Program-made: the position numbers and the translations under genes
In this document: positions 33,991-44,321 of the stretch, in pieces
Numbering within the stretch: position 1 is the first letter of the stretch
How the letters are laid out: every line of letters begins with the position of its first letter
The notes under the pieces: generated by a model
Told to the model about the DNA's origin: nothing
The model's database searches: none
What the model saw: only the letters and a program-made list of their open reading frames with translations
DNA from: Ramazzottius varieornatus
Taxonomy: Eukaryota > Tardigrada > Eutardigrada > Parachela > Ramazzottiidae
NCBI GenBank assembly: GCA_001949185.1
Contig: BDGG01000010.1
Location: 570,873 to 634,872 of the forward strand
Direction of reading: 5' to 3'
DNA: 64,000 nucleotides

Positions 33991-35689
33991 GAACACCGCA
34001 CCTCGCGCACCTGTGAGCGTTCGTCCGTGTCCGATGGTGGTCACTCTCTCACATCAAGTGAAACATGACCAAAACTGTTACGCTATTCCGCCTGCAGAAT
34101 ATGTATCAAAGAATATAGGGCAACCGACCTAAATAGTGCAACAGCTGGCACCGCATCAGCTTTTCATAATGCAAAACTCTGTGGTTCTCTCTCTTTTGGA
34201 CGGTCCATCCATCGCGGGCTTCTTGGCTCATAAAAAACGAGAACATGACCACATGCTTGTTGTCTGCCTGGCGCTTCTCGGAAGCCTCGATCGCATGCGA
34301 ACGCTGTGAAACCTTCTTGACGCACTGCCAAAAGCCAAAAATAGGTGAAATATGGTAGTATTGACTGCGGCGCCGTGTAGCGCGCTCACTTCAAAAGACC
34401 CACCGAGCCCTCTCTGCTTATATGTCCCCACAGGCAATAGTCAACTCATTACAGCACAACCCAAAAAAACTTTCCGAAGGCTCCTTACAGATCCTATTCA
34501 AACCGTACCGCTTAGTCGATAGCACGGCCTGAGTCAGAGTACGGACTGTAAAGGACAGGTTCTGTTCACTTACATAATATGTTCGAATCCATCTTCGTAC
34601 TTCATCCATAATTCCCTTTCAAATAATCGTTCTCAAGCTTCCATTCGAAGTTTTCCTCGTTGCTAATCCATACTGTAACAGAAAGTCAGAAACAAAATCT
34701 TGAGCCGTATAAAAAAATTCCCAGTTGCTGCACACATGTTAATGACTGATGTTATGAACATCAACAGCCACATGTAGGAAACGAGTGGCGCACATGTACT
34801 GATATACTACTATGGGATATGCGCCACTCAAAAGAAACAGCTGACTTACGTGACCATGTTTAAATCCAGTCTACCAACGACAAATTCCGCCGCTTCGCTA
34901 TTCCACACCGCTCACTCCTTTCCACGACCCTTGGTTCTTCCGTCAACCTCGATCTCACATTCCGGAACCCCTAGAGGTAGCAAACACAGAGATATCAGAC
35001 AAGATTAGACAGCTCGACTCGAGTAGCTTAGGTAAGATAGCTTGTACGCTGGCGATTTGATTACCACTGATTACGCAGAGTCCATTAGACGCGTAAAACA
35101 CGAACCTGATAGCAAACCTGCCCCGCACGTTGGAACTGCAAACTTTGCTACAAACAGAGCTCGCGTAAAACACACAAACTGCAGAATGCCCTGATCACTT
35201 TTTTTCTTTTCCGCTACACGAGCTGCAGTGCACTTGTTGGCAACATGTGTACGTTCGCCTCAAACACGGTGAGCTGAACCACAACCCCTCCCCTCATCGC
35301 TGTGGGCGCTTGATGTTGGGCCATGCGGTTCACCCAGGTCGCATAAACGAGATTTGGACAGCTTACAACCTGATTTGACTGGAACCCCATGGTATAGCAA
35401 TGTAATAATCAGCGAAGAGTGTCACGTGGTTCTAGCCTCATCACGTTGGGCTATCCTTGATTGATGCGGTGCCTATTCTGTTGCTCCTGTTTCCGACGAA
35501 GCCGCACCCCGCTCGTTGATTATTGATTTGACTGACTTTCGCAAAACTGGAAGTTCCCCTGTTTTTTCTGTTCATTTTCTTGACGATTCCTGTGCTTGGC
35601 TCCCGAACGAGGACTCAAGAGTAAGGCTGCGGTTCGTAGGTAGTGACTCCGAGAGTTTCTAACGATTGTCAGTACAGTGGGACGTCAGA
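33991..35689. other. region between divergent PRDM-like and BRE1 genes
   Basis: No further exon could be placed with confidence; short frames near 34228-34609 and 34955-35173 resemble no family. The stretch must hold the promoters of two divergent genes and possibly 5' UTR exons of either. One palindromic repeat copy lies at 34782-34829. Confidence 0.4.
34782..34829. repeat. palindromic GGCGCAC repeat copy
   Basis: Copy with arms GAGTGGCGCACAT and ATGCGCCACTC, lying upstream of the first recognised exon of the PRDM-like gene. It may be intronic if an upstream exon exists. Confidence 0.75.
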
Positions 35690-38600
35690 ATGGCCAGTAA
35701 ATCAGGTGGAGCGACGGCCACCAGCTCCACTCCGAAGCCACCTGCTGCTGCTCCTGCCAGCACATCCATGCCTCCTCCGGCCACTCCAGGAGCGAAAGCA
35801 CCGAAGAAGCCTGACAAGACGGGGTCTAAGGAGTCGAAAAGCCAACCAGCCGCCAAGAAACCAAAACTGATGCATGAAGTGCATCATATTGGTCCAGTGG
35901 CCAACTTGGTAACATCGATCAATAATTCTACTTCTTGTTCTCTAACTGTAATGCATTGTTCTGTCGCAGGAAGAAATGGAGGTGAAGGTGCTAAAGTTTC
36001 AGAACAGGAAACTAACGGAGAAAGTGGAGGAGCTGAATGAACGAGAAGAAAGACATCGGAAAGAAATTGCCCAGCTGAAAGAGCGAAGTTCGCAGACGGA
36101 CACTGAAATCTTTCTCATCAACCGCTACACCAAAAGCGTAAGACGATTAGACTGTTCATTTGAGACTGCCGTTGGTTACTCACAGGCTGTTCTTTCCAGC
36201 TGGACGAGCACGCCAAGACGCTGCTGAAGCGATTTGAGACCGATGATACTGCCGAGAACGAATCATCTGAACATCCATCCAGTCCTGTCACGGCATTCGT
36301 CAGTATCCTTTCGACGCTGGACGTGGACGAACAAGGGAAGCAGCTGTCAGGGAGAGCGCAGGATATGCAGAATCTCGTCGCCAAGTTGGTTCAGATGTAC
36401 GAGAATGTGTCCAATCAGTCGCGTTCTACGTTGGAGAAAATCAAGAATGGCGAATCAATGGGTAGGTATAACATTGCGTGGTTATAAATGGTTGATTTGA
36501 CGCGAATACTTGACTGCCACCGGAAGTCAGTTTAACTTTGATAATTTTATCCGTATTCGATTGGTGTAGAAGACGACACGAAGCTCTACATCGACCAGCT
36601 GGTCAAGAAGAACGAACTGCTGGAGAAAGAAGCTCTGAAGACGCAAAAGCTTTACCATGAAGCCATGCTGAAGGTATGAGCGAAGAATCGGAGAAAGAAT
36701 GAAAATTATAGTATACAAATAGTCTGATTTCTGACCGATGGTCTTTGTGTTGGTTCTAGTCGTCCCGTGTAAATGACAGGATCTCACAGCTGGAAACCGA
36801 ACGAGACGAGCAAAAGAACCGGGCGGTAGATTTGGAGTGGGAACGGGACGAAGAAGCCAGCAAGCGAAGTAAGACGGAAATGAAGCTGAAGGAGATGACT
36901 AAGCTGTACACCGAACTGGCAGCGACCCCAGCAGTTGCCGCGATCGCGGATGCGCCCAACGGTAGCGCGGTCGTGGTACCCGTCGTCCCTCAAGCTAATG
37001 TACGTTCGTTGGAATCTAGAGGTTGCAGTCATTGCCTTAAGTTTTCAGGCTCAAATCAGTAGTCAGGTTTCTTATCTTATGCGCCCTGGTTTTCTTTAGG
37101 TGACCGAGATGGAGAGTGAACTGGAAGATCAGAAGGCACTGGCTGCGAGTCGACTACAGGAAATCGAGAAGCTTCGTGCAGAAAAGGTTGATCTTGCCGT
37201 GAAAGTGGATGAACTCAAGATTCAAGTATGAGTGTGTCAAGTTTCTGAGTTCGAGGTTGTGGTACATCAATGTGATACTTCTGGCTTTTGCAGGTACAAA
37301 GTCCACCAGACGAGCTGATTACCGGTAGCGCCAAGTATAAGTCCCTGCAGACGTACCTCACGGTCCTCGATATGGAATACAAGAAGCTCCAAGGCTATTA
37401 CAGAGTAGCGAAAGATGCGGTGACCACCTTGCGGAATAGCTACCTCGAACAGCTGAAGGAAGCTCAGGTAAATGACGTCCTTCCAAAGAACCCAGAGACT
37501 TCCGAGAATGTCCATATAGCTTGGGTGCAGCATAATGATTCGCTGTTTTGTAGCGGCACGAAGAAGACGGAAGTCAAACGCTGCAAACATTCCTCAGTAA
37601 TCTCCAGACTGCAACAAACGCAGCACGGCGCGATTACAACACATTGAGGATAGATTACGAGCAAGAACACGCAAGCCGAGAGAACAGCGGTAAGTTTGTT
37701 CTGTATAGTATTTTTCGGAATGGTTCCAGTGGATCGACGTAATTCGAAATAATCGAGTTGATATTTTATCATAATTATCTTCTCGTTTGCAGGAACCAAC
37801 AAGGACTATGACAAACTGTTCAAGTCAGTGATGCAGCATAACAGCTCCCTCCAAACAGAAGTCAGTCGGCTGAAGAAACGCGTCTACACTTTGCAAGCTG
37901 AACTGACCAAAGTACGAATTTGACATTCACAGTTTTTTTCTCGCTCATTATCTAAACTCTGTTGTGAATCTTTACACTGTTTCATTTCGATTTTTTCAGT
38001 ATCAGCCCAAGGATCATCGAGGCCATACCCAGCTGAAGCCAGGTTCCCAACCAGGTATCTCATCAGACAAGCGAGGAATTTCACCCGAGAAAGCTGACGT
38101 GAACGCCAAACGAGACTCCACGGGCAGCACCGGCGAGGCCGGCACTTCCCTGCCTCGCCAAAATTCACAGACGTCCTTACAAGGTGAACCCAGCTCCGAA
38201 TCACCTGAAATGACCAGAGGCGATATCAAAGAAATGAAGAAACAACTTCGGTAAATTCTTATATTCGTGATTTTTGAAAAATTGGGTATAGATCGTTTTC
38301 CTAGGTGGCGCACTCTCTGAGCCAATAGCAATAATGAAGTGCGGCACTGGAGATAATGATCATGTTCATTCTGTTTGCCCAGCTAGTAATTGATATTTCT
38401 ACGACGATTCTTTTGCAGGGATAAAACGAAGGAATACGACGAGCTAAAGTTGCTCTACGATATGACGAAGCAAGCCAACAAGTCTAGCCGAGAGCTAGTC
38501 GACGTGATGGCTTCCGAGAAGAAACTGAAAGAGGAGAACGCGGAGCTGAAGAAGAACCTCGCAGCAACCGAAGCAAAACTCCAGTCAACCGAAACCGAGC

Positions 38601-40161
38601 TTCGATCTACCACCTCCGAACTCGAATCCTCCAAAGCCCGTATGAAGGAGCTGGACGACAAGGTGCACGAGTTGGAGAGGGAGTACGAAAAGGCCAAGTC
38701 GGAACGGCAGCGGACGGGACCTGATGAAGAACTGTACAAGAAGGTTAAGTTTCTGGAGGAGAACTGGTCACTGTCGAAGAAAGCACTGGAAAGGAAAGCG
38801 GCAGAGGAGGAAGGCCTGATGAACGAGATGGAAGTGACGGGACAAGCGCTGGAGGACATGCAGAATCAGAACAAGCAGCTGATCGACCAGTTGAAGGAGA
38901 AAGATAACACCAACCTGAAATGGATGACTGACGTAAGAAAATTCCGAAAATTATTGAGTTACAAGGGAATATCTCCCCTACAAGTTTTGAACTTTTACTT
39001 TGTAAGGCCTCAACCTGAAACAGCATTTTCCTGTCCGGCGAGTATCCGCGAACTTTCCTGTTATGTTATTTTGGATGGCTTATAAGTTTTTTTGCCCCAT
39101 CGAAGTGGCGCGCGCGGGCTGTTGTGGGTGGAGAAATAATAATTGGTCGATCTGCATTTGAAAATAATCGCGGATGTTCGCCGAATTTAAGTGACATGCT
39201 TCTTCCTTCGTAGAATATCCGGAACAACCACATCATCAAAGCGTTGAGGGATGAAAAGCAGGCACAGGAAGTGCGTTACCAGACGACATTACAGTGTCTA
39301 GAGAAGTATGAGTATCAGTTGAGGCTGGGCGGGGAGAGTCTTCGATGCGTGGAGGAAACCAACAGGGTCTTGGAGGAAGATCGGAGGCGCTGTGAGGAGA
39401 ATATGGAGTTATGGAAAAGCAAAGCGCTGGATCGAACGAAGGAAGCCAACGATCTGAAGCTGAAACTGGGCCAGCTGGAGAAGGAGCTGGAAAGTGTCAA
39501 GACAATGCACGCTGATAAGCTTCGCGCGAAGGAAGCAGACGCTGGACGAAATAAACGACTCGTGGTGCGTCATGATCTCCTTTTTACAGTTTACGTTGAT
39601 TTTGAAGAGTGAGAAAAGGTTTCTAAAAGTAAACAGATTATTTTCAAGGAGAAGCTTCAAAATTAAGACAGTTGAAAGACTTTCACGTTTCTGCATACAT
39701 CGAATTTTCAGTTTAGTTTGGTTCGTCTGTATGCAGGTTTCTGACGCGTTCATATATTTTGTCTGTCAACCATTCGAAACAGCTTTGAGAGCGAAAAAGG
39801 TGCCGCCTGATTTGTCTTTGGCTGTTGAACTTGATGTTCTGGCCTTCTTTGGGTTCTAATTCGAAGTTTCGCTTTGCAGGAAGAGAACACCGAGCTGAAG
39901 AGGAAGTTGGACAGAGCTAAATTGATCGAGAACGCTGGTTCTAGCGATACCATCCTCCAAGAAGAAATCCGCGAGTATCACCAGCTTCTCAACTGTCAGT
40001 CTTGTAAAGCAGCTCGCAAAGATACTGTTCTTACCTCATGTTACCATGTATTCTGTCATTCCTGCATATCGAAGCGCTACGAGCTGAGAGAACGGCGGTG
40101 TCCGTCGTGCTCGGTCAGTTTTAGCGCGAACCAAATTCATCGGCTGTACCTCGGCACGTAA
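35690..40161 (+). CDS. BRE1: E3 ubiquitin ligase BRE1 (RNF20/RNF40)
   Basis: This nuclear RING ligase monoubiquitinates histone H2B during transcription. Thirteen exons join in phase: 35690-35908, 35970-36137, 36200-36461, 36570-36673, 36760-36999, 37100-37225, 37294-37467, 37554-37689, 37793-37911, 38000-38250, 38419-38932, 39214-39564 and 39880-40161. They encode 981 aa (human RNF20 975). A proline/alanine-rich, lysine-containing N-terminus is followed by long coiled coils through most of the protein. A polar linker at about 520-590 interrupts them. The C-terminal RING reads CQSCKAARKDTVLTSCYHVFC...RRCPSC. The protein ends about 15 residues after the RING, as in the family. Introns 10 and 11 each carry a copy of the palindromic repeat. 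Confidence 0.96.
38302..38350. repeat. palindromic GGCGCAC repeat copy in BRE1 intron 10
   Basis: AGGTGGCGCACTC left arm, GCCAATAGCAATAATG loop and GTGCGGCACTGG right arm, with left flank GATCGTTTTCCT and right flank GATAATGATCATGTTCA. Confidence 0.75.
39101..39135. repeat. degenerate GGCGCAC repeat copy in BRE1 intron 11
   Basis: Only the left arm (CGAAGTGGCGCGCGCGGGC) and part of the loop are recognisable; the right arm has decayed or was lost. Confidence 0.5.
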
Positions 40162-41014
40162 AAGCCCACCCTTATTTTGTACATTTAGTGTTTGATAAGA
40201 CGTTTCTTCTTCAGTATCATTGAGCACAAGCATCTCTTGTTTTTAGCACGGTCTGTTTTGTCCCAACACTTTCTTCTGTTCATTTTGATTTTACCATCTT
40301 TTGTTGATTCTCGACGACGGAAATACAGAAATATTTGATTCGCTAATTTATTAAATTATTACAAAATGCCTTCCGTGTCGGGAACGGTTTCCTGGATGAA
40401 TGTAAGTAATTTGAGCAGGGAGGAAATACACTGTTGAGTGGTGTTGGTGGTTTTAGTCGATCCAGCGAGTTGTTTGGCAAATTATTCAACTGTCTTCGAT
40501 TTTCTTCATTCTCTTGAGTATCGATCCTGGGCTTGATTTGTGGATGCCAAGGACTTGAAGAGGTTAACGGTGGTGATCGTCTTGATGGAGTTGCTGAAGC
40601 AAAATCGTTAGTGTACGCCATCAAGACTTTTATACGCTCGAATTTCTTCCTGTGAGCGGGTTCGGCTTTGCAGATCCTAATCAAGTGATTGGCCCAATCG
40701 ATAGGCGTAGCCAATCCTCCGTCAACTGAGTATGGTGCGTTTTCGCAGAAATCAAGTCTTTCACTCGACCAGCTTCGCACACGATGACCTCGATTTCTAT
40801 CTTACGTGGTCCAACAACATCAGAGAGCTGTGACGTCATCGGTCAGATAAAGTAAGTCAACCGGAAACAGCTGCCTGGAGCTTTTTACGATTTTTTCCTG
40901 CTGTCGTCGTTGTCCCTGCGGTGGGTGAGTAACAAAGTCTGAAGTTTGATGCGCTAATCGAGTGTAAAGAGGTCCATCTGATTCCGTTCTCTACAAGTTG
41001 CATCATCAGCAGGC
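40162..41014. other. spacer between BRE1 and SLC25A1
   Basis: Contains the BRE1 3' end, the minus-strand orphan frame at 40343-40777 and the SLC25A1 promoter/5' UTR. No other feature is seen. Confidence 0.4.
40343..40777 (-). CDS. orphan ORF, probably an exon of an uncharacterised gene
   Basis: I do not recognise this product. The frame is open for about 145 codons to a TAA at 40343 but begins with GTG, so an upstream exon is needed. The first 60 residues look folded (TPIDWANHLIRICKAEPAHRK), while the rest is proline/serine/asparagine-rich. Just upstream, in another frame, an ATG near 40839 opens a plausible N-terminus (MTSQLSDVVGPRKIEIEVIV). No canonical intron joins the two frames, so either the splice is missed or there is a frameshift. 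Its 5' end faces SLC25A1 about 200 bp away, suggesting a shared divergent promoter. Confidence 0.4.
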   Translation of the reverse strand, partial: RSWSSERLDFCENAPYSVDGGLATPIDWANHLIRICKAEPAHRKKFERIKVLMAYTNDFASATPSRRSPPLTSSSPWHPQIKPRIDTQENEENRRQLNNLPNNSLDRLKPPTPLNSVFPPCSNYLHSSRKPFPTRKAFCNNLIN

Positions 41015-42411
41015 ATGGCTCCCGGATTCAGCGTTTCGTCGGATCAGACGGATGATCCTCCTGCTGTCATCCCGGACTCCCATCCTGTTGCTTTGGCGGT
41101 CGTCAACCCTATCTCAAACGATGCAGTACTGCCTGTGGCAGAGGTGCTGGCTACTGTGATACCGCCAGCAGCGAGGAGCACTGCAAAATCCTACCTTCCT
41201 TCTCGAAAAGCCGTCAAAGGCGTCGTTGCTGGTGGAATAACGGGAGGCATTGAAATTGTGAGCAAATTTCGCTTAACTTGGCTCATACTCTGACGTTTTT
41301 GCTTATTTCCTGTTTTTATAGTGCATAACCTTCCCTACGGAGTACGTCAAAACTCAGCTTCAGCTCGACGACAAAGCAGCAAAGTCAGGGAAGCCAAAGT
41401 ATGCAACGTTTCCGGTCATCCCTTGTCTGGTAGTCTTGTGATTTAACGTTGCACTTTGATCAATCAAATTCAAACAGGTATAATGGAATCATCGACTGTG
41501 TGAAGCAAACTGTGCGGCAGAACGGAATTACCGGATTGTACCGCGGGCTTCCTGTTTTGATTTATGGCTCAATACCAAAGTCTGCAGTACGCTTTGGAGC
41601 ATTCGAAGAATTCAAGAAAAGGAATGTCGATGCCAAAGGAAACCTTTCCGGAGGAGGAAGACTATTTTGCGGGCTGGGTGCCGGTATCTGTGAAGCCATC
41701 TTCGCAGTCACTCCAATGGAAACTGTTAAAGTAAAGTTCATCCACGACCAAAATTCACCTAATCCAAAATACAAAGGATTCTTTCATGGTGTACGGAGCA
41801 TCGTAAAGCAAGAAGGTAATATTTTTCGGGATGAAATGAATATTCTCCAGATGGTCGGAGTTTTTTTCGCCTGATTGAGCCTCGCTCCGACATAGCCACA
41901 AGACTAACAGATTTTTCCTCTCTTCAGGTATCGGAGGCGTCTACAAAGGCGTAACAGCAACCATCATGAAGCAGGGCAGCAACCAAGCCATAAGGTTCTA
42001 TGTCGTAGAGAGTTTAAAGAACTGGTATACCGGTGGAGATAGCAAGAAAAAGATCAACAAGGCCGTTGTTGGGGTTTTTGGTGCCGTTGCTGGTGCAGCT
42101 TCCGTTTTCGGAAACACGCCGTTGGACGTAGTAAAGACCAGGATGCAAGGCCTGGAAGCTAGTAAATATCGAAATACGTTGGACTGCGCCTACCAGATTG
42201 CAACAAAGGAAGGAGCAGCAGCGTACGGAAGCCTCTACAAATTATGAAGAAGATAGTTTGCGAAGTATCACTTCCTTGTTTGATTGGTGTCTTTTGCAGG
42301 TTTTACAAAGGGACTGTGCCACGGTTGGGACGTGTGTGCCTTGACGTGGCCATTACGTTCATGATTTACGATTCCTTTATGGAGCTTTTTAACAAAGTAT
42401 GGAAAGATTAG
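41015..42411 (+). CDS. SLC25A1: mitochondrial citrate (tricarboxylate) carrier SLC25A1
   Basis: This inner-membrane antiporter exchanges matrix citrate for cytosolic malate and supplies citrate for lipid synthesis. Five exons (41015-41257, 41322-41398, 41478-41815, 41928-42222, 42300-42411) give 354 aa. The N-terminus is longer than in the human protein by about 50 polar residues. Three carrier repeats each carry the signature P-x-[DE]-x-x-[KR]: [18 protein letters not shown] and TPLDVVKTR. Citrate-carrier-specific stretches are visible: [26 protein letters not shown] and [16 protein letters not shown]. The exon 4 donor is GC|GTACGG inside what looks like continuous coding sequence. Using it restores KEGAAAFYKG, matching the family, whereas reading on gives a stop. 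Confidence 0.96.
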
Positions 42412-42856
42412 GCAATTTTATCGCGAGCTCTCGAAGGAAAAGAGGAAATTTTACCTATCCGTAACTATTTATTCCGCAGTGAGCGTATTTTAATTCTTTC
42501 TGTCACTGGTGATGTTAACTAACATTCTCTGTCACAAATTTTATTGTCGAGTAGCCTTGTCTTTGAGTTAGGAGTATTAATTTCCTTGTTATTTATTTGC
42601 ATGACAAAAGCCGAATCGTCCTGATTTTATGCGGGAAGAAAAGACGAACAAGGAAGAACAAACTTTTGCTGTTTTATAATTATGTTCTGCGTAGAGATGG
42701 TAGGTTGAAAGCACGGAGTAACTGTCAAGTCCTGTGATACGAACCCCCTAAGGTAACTAAACTAAAATTTTCCAGGAGTGTTAAACAGTGATAAACACGA
42801 AAAGCAGAATATTGCACTCAGGTCAACACGATTAACTCAAACAAGGTTTCCCTCAG
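42412..42856. other. 3' regions of convergent SLC25A1 and TMEM11 genes
   Basis: A/T-rich, non-coding on both strands; probably two converging 3' UTRs. Nothing else seen. Confidence 0.5.
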
Positions 42857-43513
42857 TCAAGAGAGGGCCTTTGTAATTCGCCAAATCAGAACGCCAACCG
42901 TGGCAAACGGTAAGATAACAGGAACCATGCGTAACGTCTTCTGAAACCTTGAGTTGGCAGCCTTGAGGATGAGCGGTCCTTGTTGGTCAGAGTAGAAAAA
43001 GTGGTCTGGGTTAAGCTGGAACCCGTTCGTCTTGAGCTTCTTCCCCAACACCTTATACCTCAACGTGGGGTCTTTCATGTAGAGTGCTCCGTAGAAGCAC
43101 CCCGTCACGATTGACATTCCCAGGAGGGGGACACTCGCAGGTATGGTGCGGGTGTTGAAGGCCATCACAGCTGATGCAAGGCTACCCGTAATCGCGAAGA
43201 ATCTGCACAAGTTACCCCGATGGACATTCTTGGATATCTCGTCCGCGTACGCTGAGTCGATTATTATGAAGGGAGGGTTGGCTTCGACGGCGAGTTCGAG
43301 CTCAGAGAAGATCCACGCAACGCCGTTACCGTTGGTTTGGGTAGGGGGAAGAGACTGGCTGTGGACGACAGCTCCGCTTTCGGACTGGGAGTCCCCGTGG
43401 CCGTTTCCGTTACCATTCCCGTTGCCGTTCCCGCTGATACTGCTGTATGAGCTGGGAGATCGTGCTGGCTGATCTCGAATCAGGACAAAAGGACCCTTGA
43501 CCTGTTCTGCCAT
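42857..43513 (-). CDS. TMEM11: TMEM11-like mitochondrial inner-membrane protein
   Basis: TMEM11 (PMI in flies) shapes mitochondrial cristae and associates with MICOS. A single exon from the ATG at 43513 to TGA encodes 218 aa (human 192). The N-terminal 60 residues are low complexity, including a GN-repeat of about ten residues, and have no counterpart in the human protein. The conserved part starts at ELELAVEANPPFIIIDSAYADE, which aligns with the human ELEYALEA...IVIEP region. Then come NLCRFFAITGSLAS, a hydrophobic segment, CFYGALYMKDPTLRYKV, and a C-terminal membrane helix (VILPFATVGVLIW). Similarity is moderate but runs along the whole domain. It is one of the few intronless genes here. 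Confidence 0.75.
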   Translation of the reverse strand: MAEQVKGPFVLIRDQPARSPSSYSSISGNGNGNGNGNGHGDSQSESGAVVHSQSLPPTQTNGNGVAWIFSELELAVEANPPFIIIDSAYADEISKNVHRGNLCRFFAITGSLASAVMAFNTRTIPASVPLLGMSIVTGCFYGALYMKDPTLRYKVLGKKLKTNGFQLNPDHFFYSDQQGPLILKAANSRFQKTLRMVPVILPFATVGVLIWRITKALS

Positions 43514-44321
43514 TTTGGATAAGGAAGAAGAACGCCTAGCATCATCTGCAAAGCGGAATGATCACGTGAACGAATCAAGCCGTTCAATCAACTGAGATAG
43601 AGCAAACTGAAAACAACCGCGCATGACGTTATAAAGAATGCCTCACATAAAGCATAATGCACTGCAAGAGCGTTTGACAACCGTAACGTCATGCGCTGAC
43701 CACGGTGAGATTTACTTTCCAGGCCAGTGGGATTTCCATCAGATGATGGTATCCTTCCCGGCCAAGTTATGTAGCAAGTTTTTCAGATGCGGATTTACCT
43801 CTGACATTAACACCTCTCCATTCCGCTTCCGGGACCAAAGAGCATCGGCGGTGAATTAGATAAATTTTGCCGAAGTTGTAGAAGAAATGGACGAGAGGTC
43901 CGCACGAGTTTACAACAACATCGAATTTGTCGGTATCGTCCGATCTCAGAAAGTCCATGCAGCCACATCAATGTAGCTAAAACGCTTGTATTTTATCAAC
44001 ATGATCATGTAGAACAAAGATAAAGAAGAAGGCAGCTGAAGTTCTTAGCTCTATAAAATTACGCTCTTCGCTCCATTTTTCCACTTCGAATTTTGCTGGA
44101 AGAAAAAACGAACGAAGGTTACCAGACGGTAGACGCAGTGGCTCTTGTCCCAGTAACCTTGTGTGATGGCATGACATGACATCACACGTCTTACCGTCAG
44201 GGTCCACAAGTAATCAACAATCAAGCGACAAGGTAGAGTAATTCTCGGCGAACAGCTCGCACAATCTTCCGAGGAACACACTTCTTCCTTCCTTTTTCTG
44301 TACTATCCCAACTCTGTCGCA
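43514..44321. other. region between divergent TMEM11 and CCDC47 genes
   Basis: No exon, repeat or RNA gene was recognised; open frames at 43638-43859 and on the minus strand near 43767-44281 lack support. It must contain both promoters. Confidence 0.4.

Noticed and set aside
33859-34044. Frame starting MTTIGHG as an independent small protein
   Set aside because: The first codon is GTG, and the frame joins in phase to the zinc-knuckle exon, so it is the 5' exon of the PRDM-like gene.
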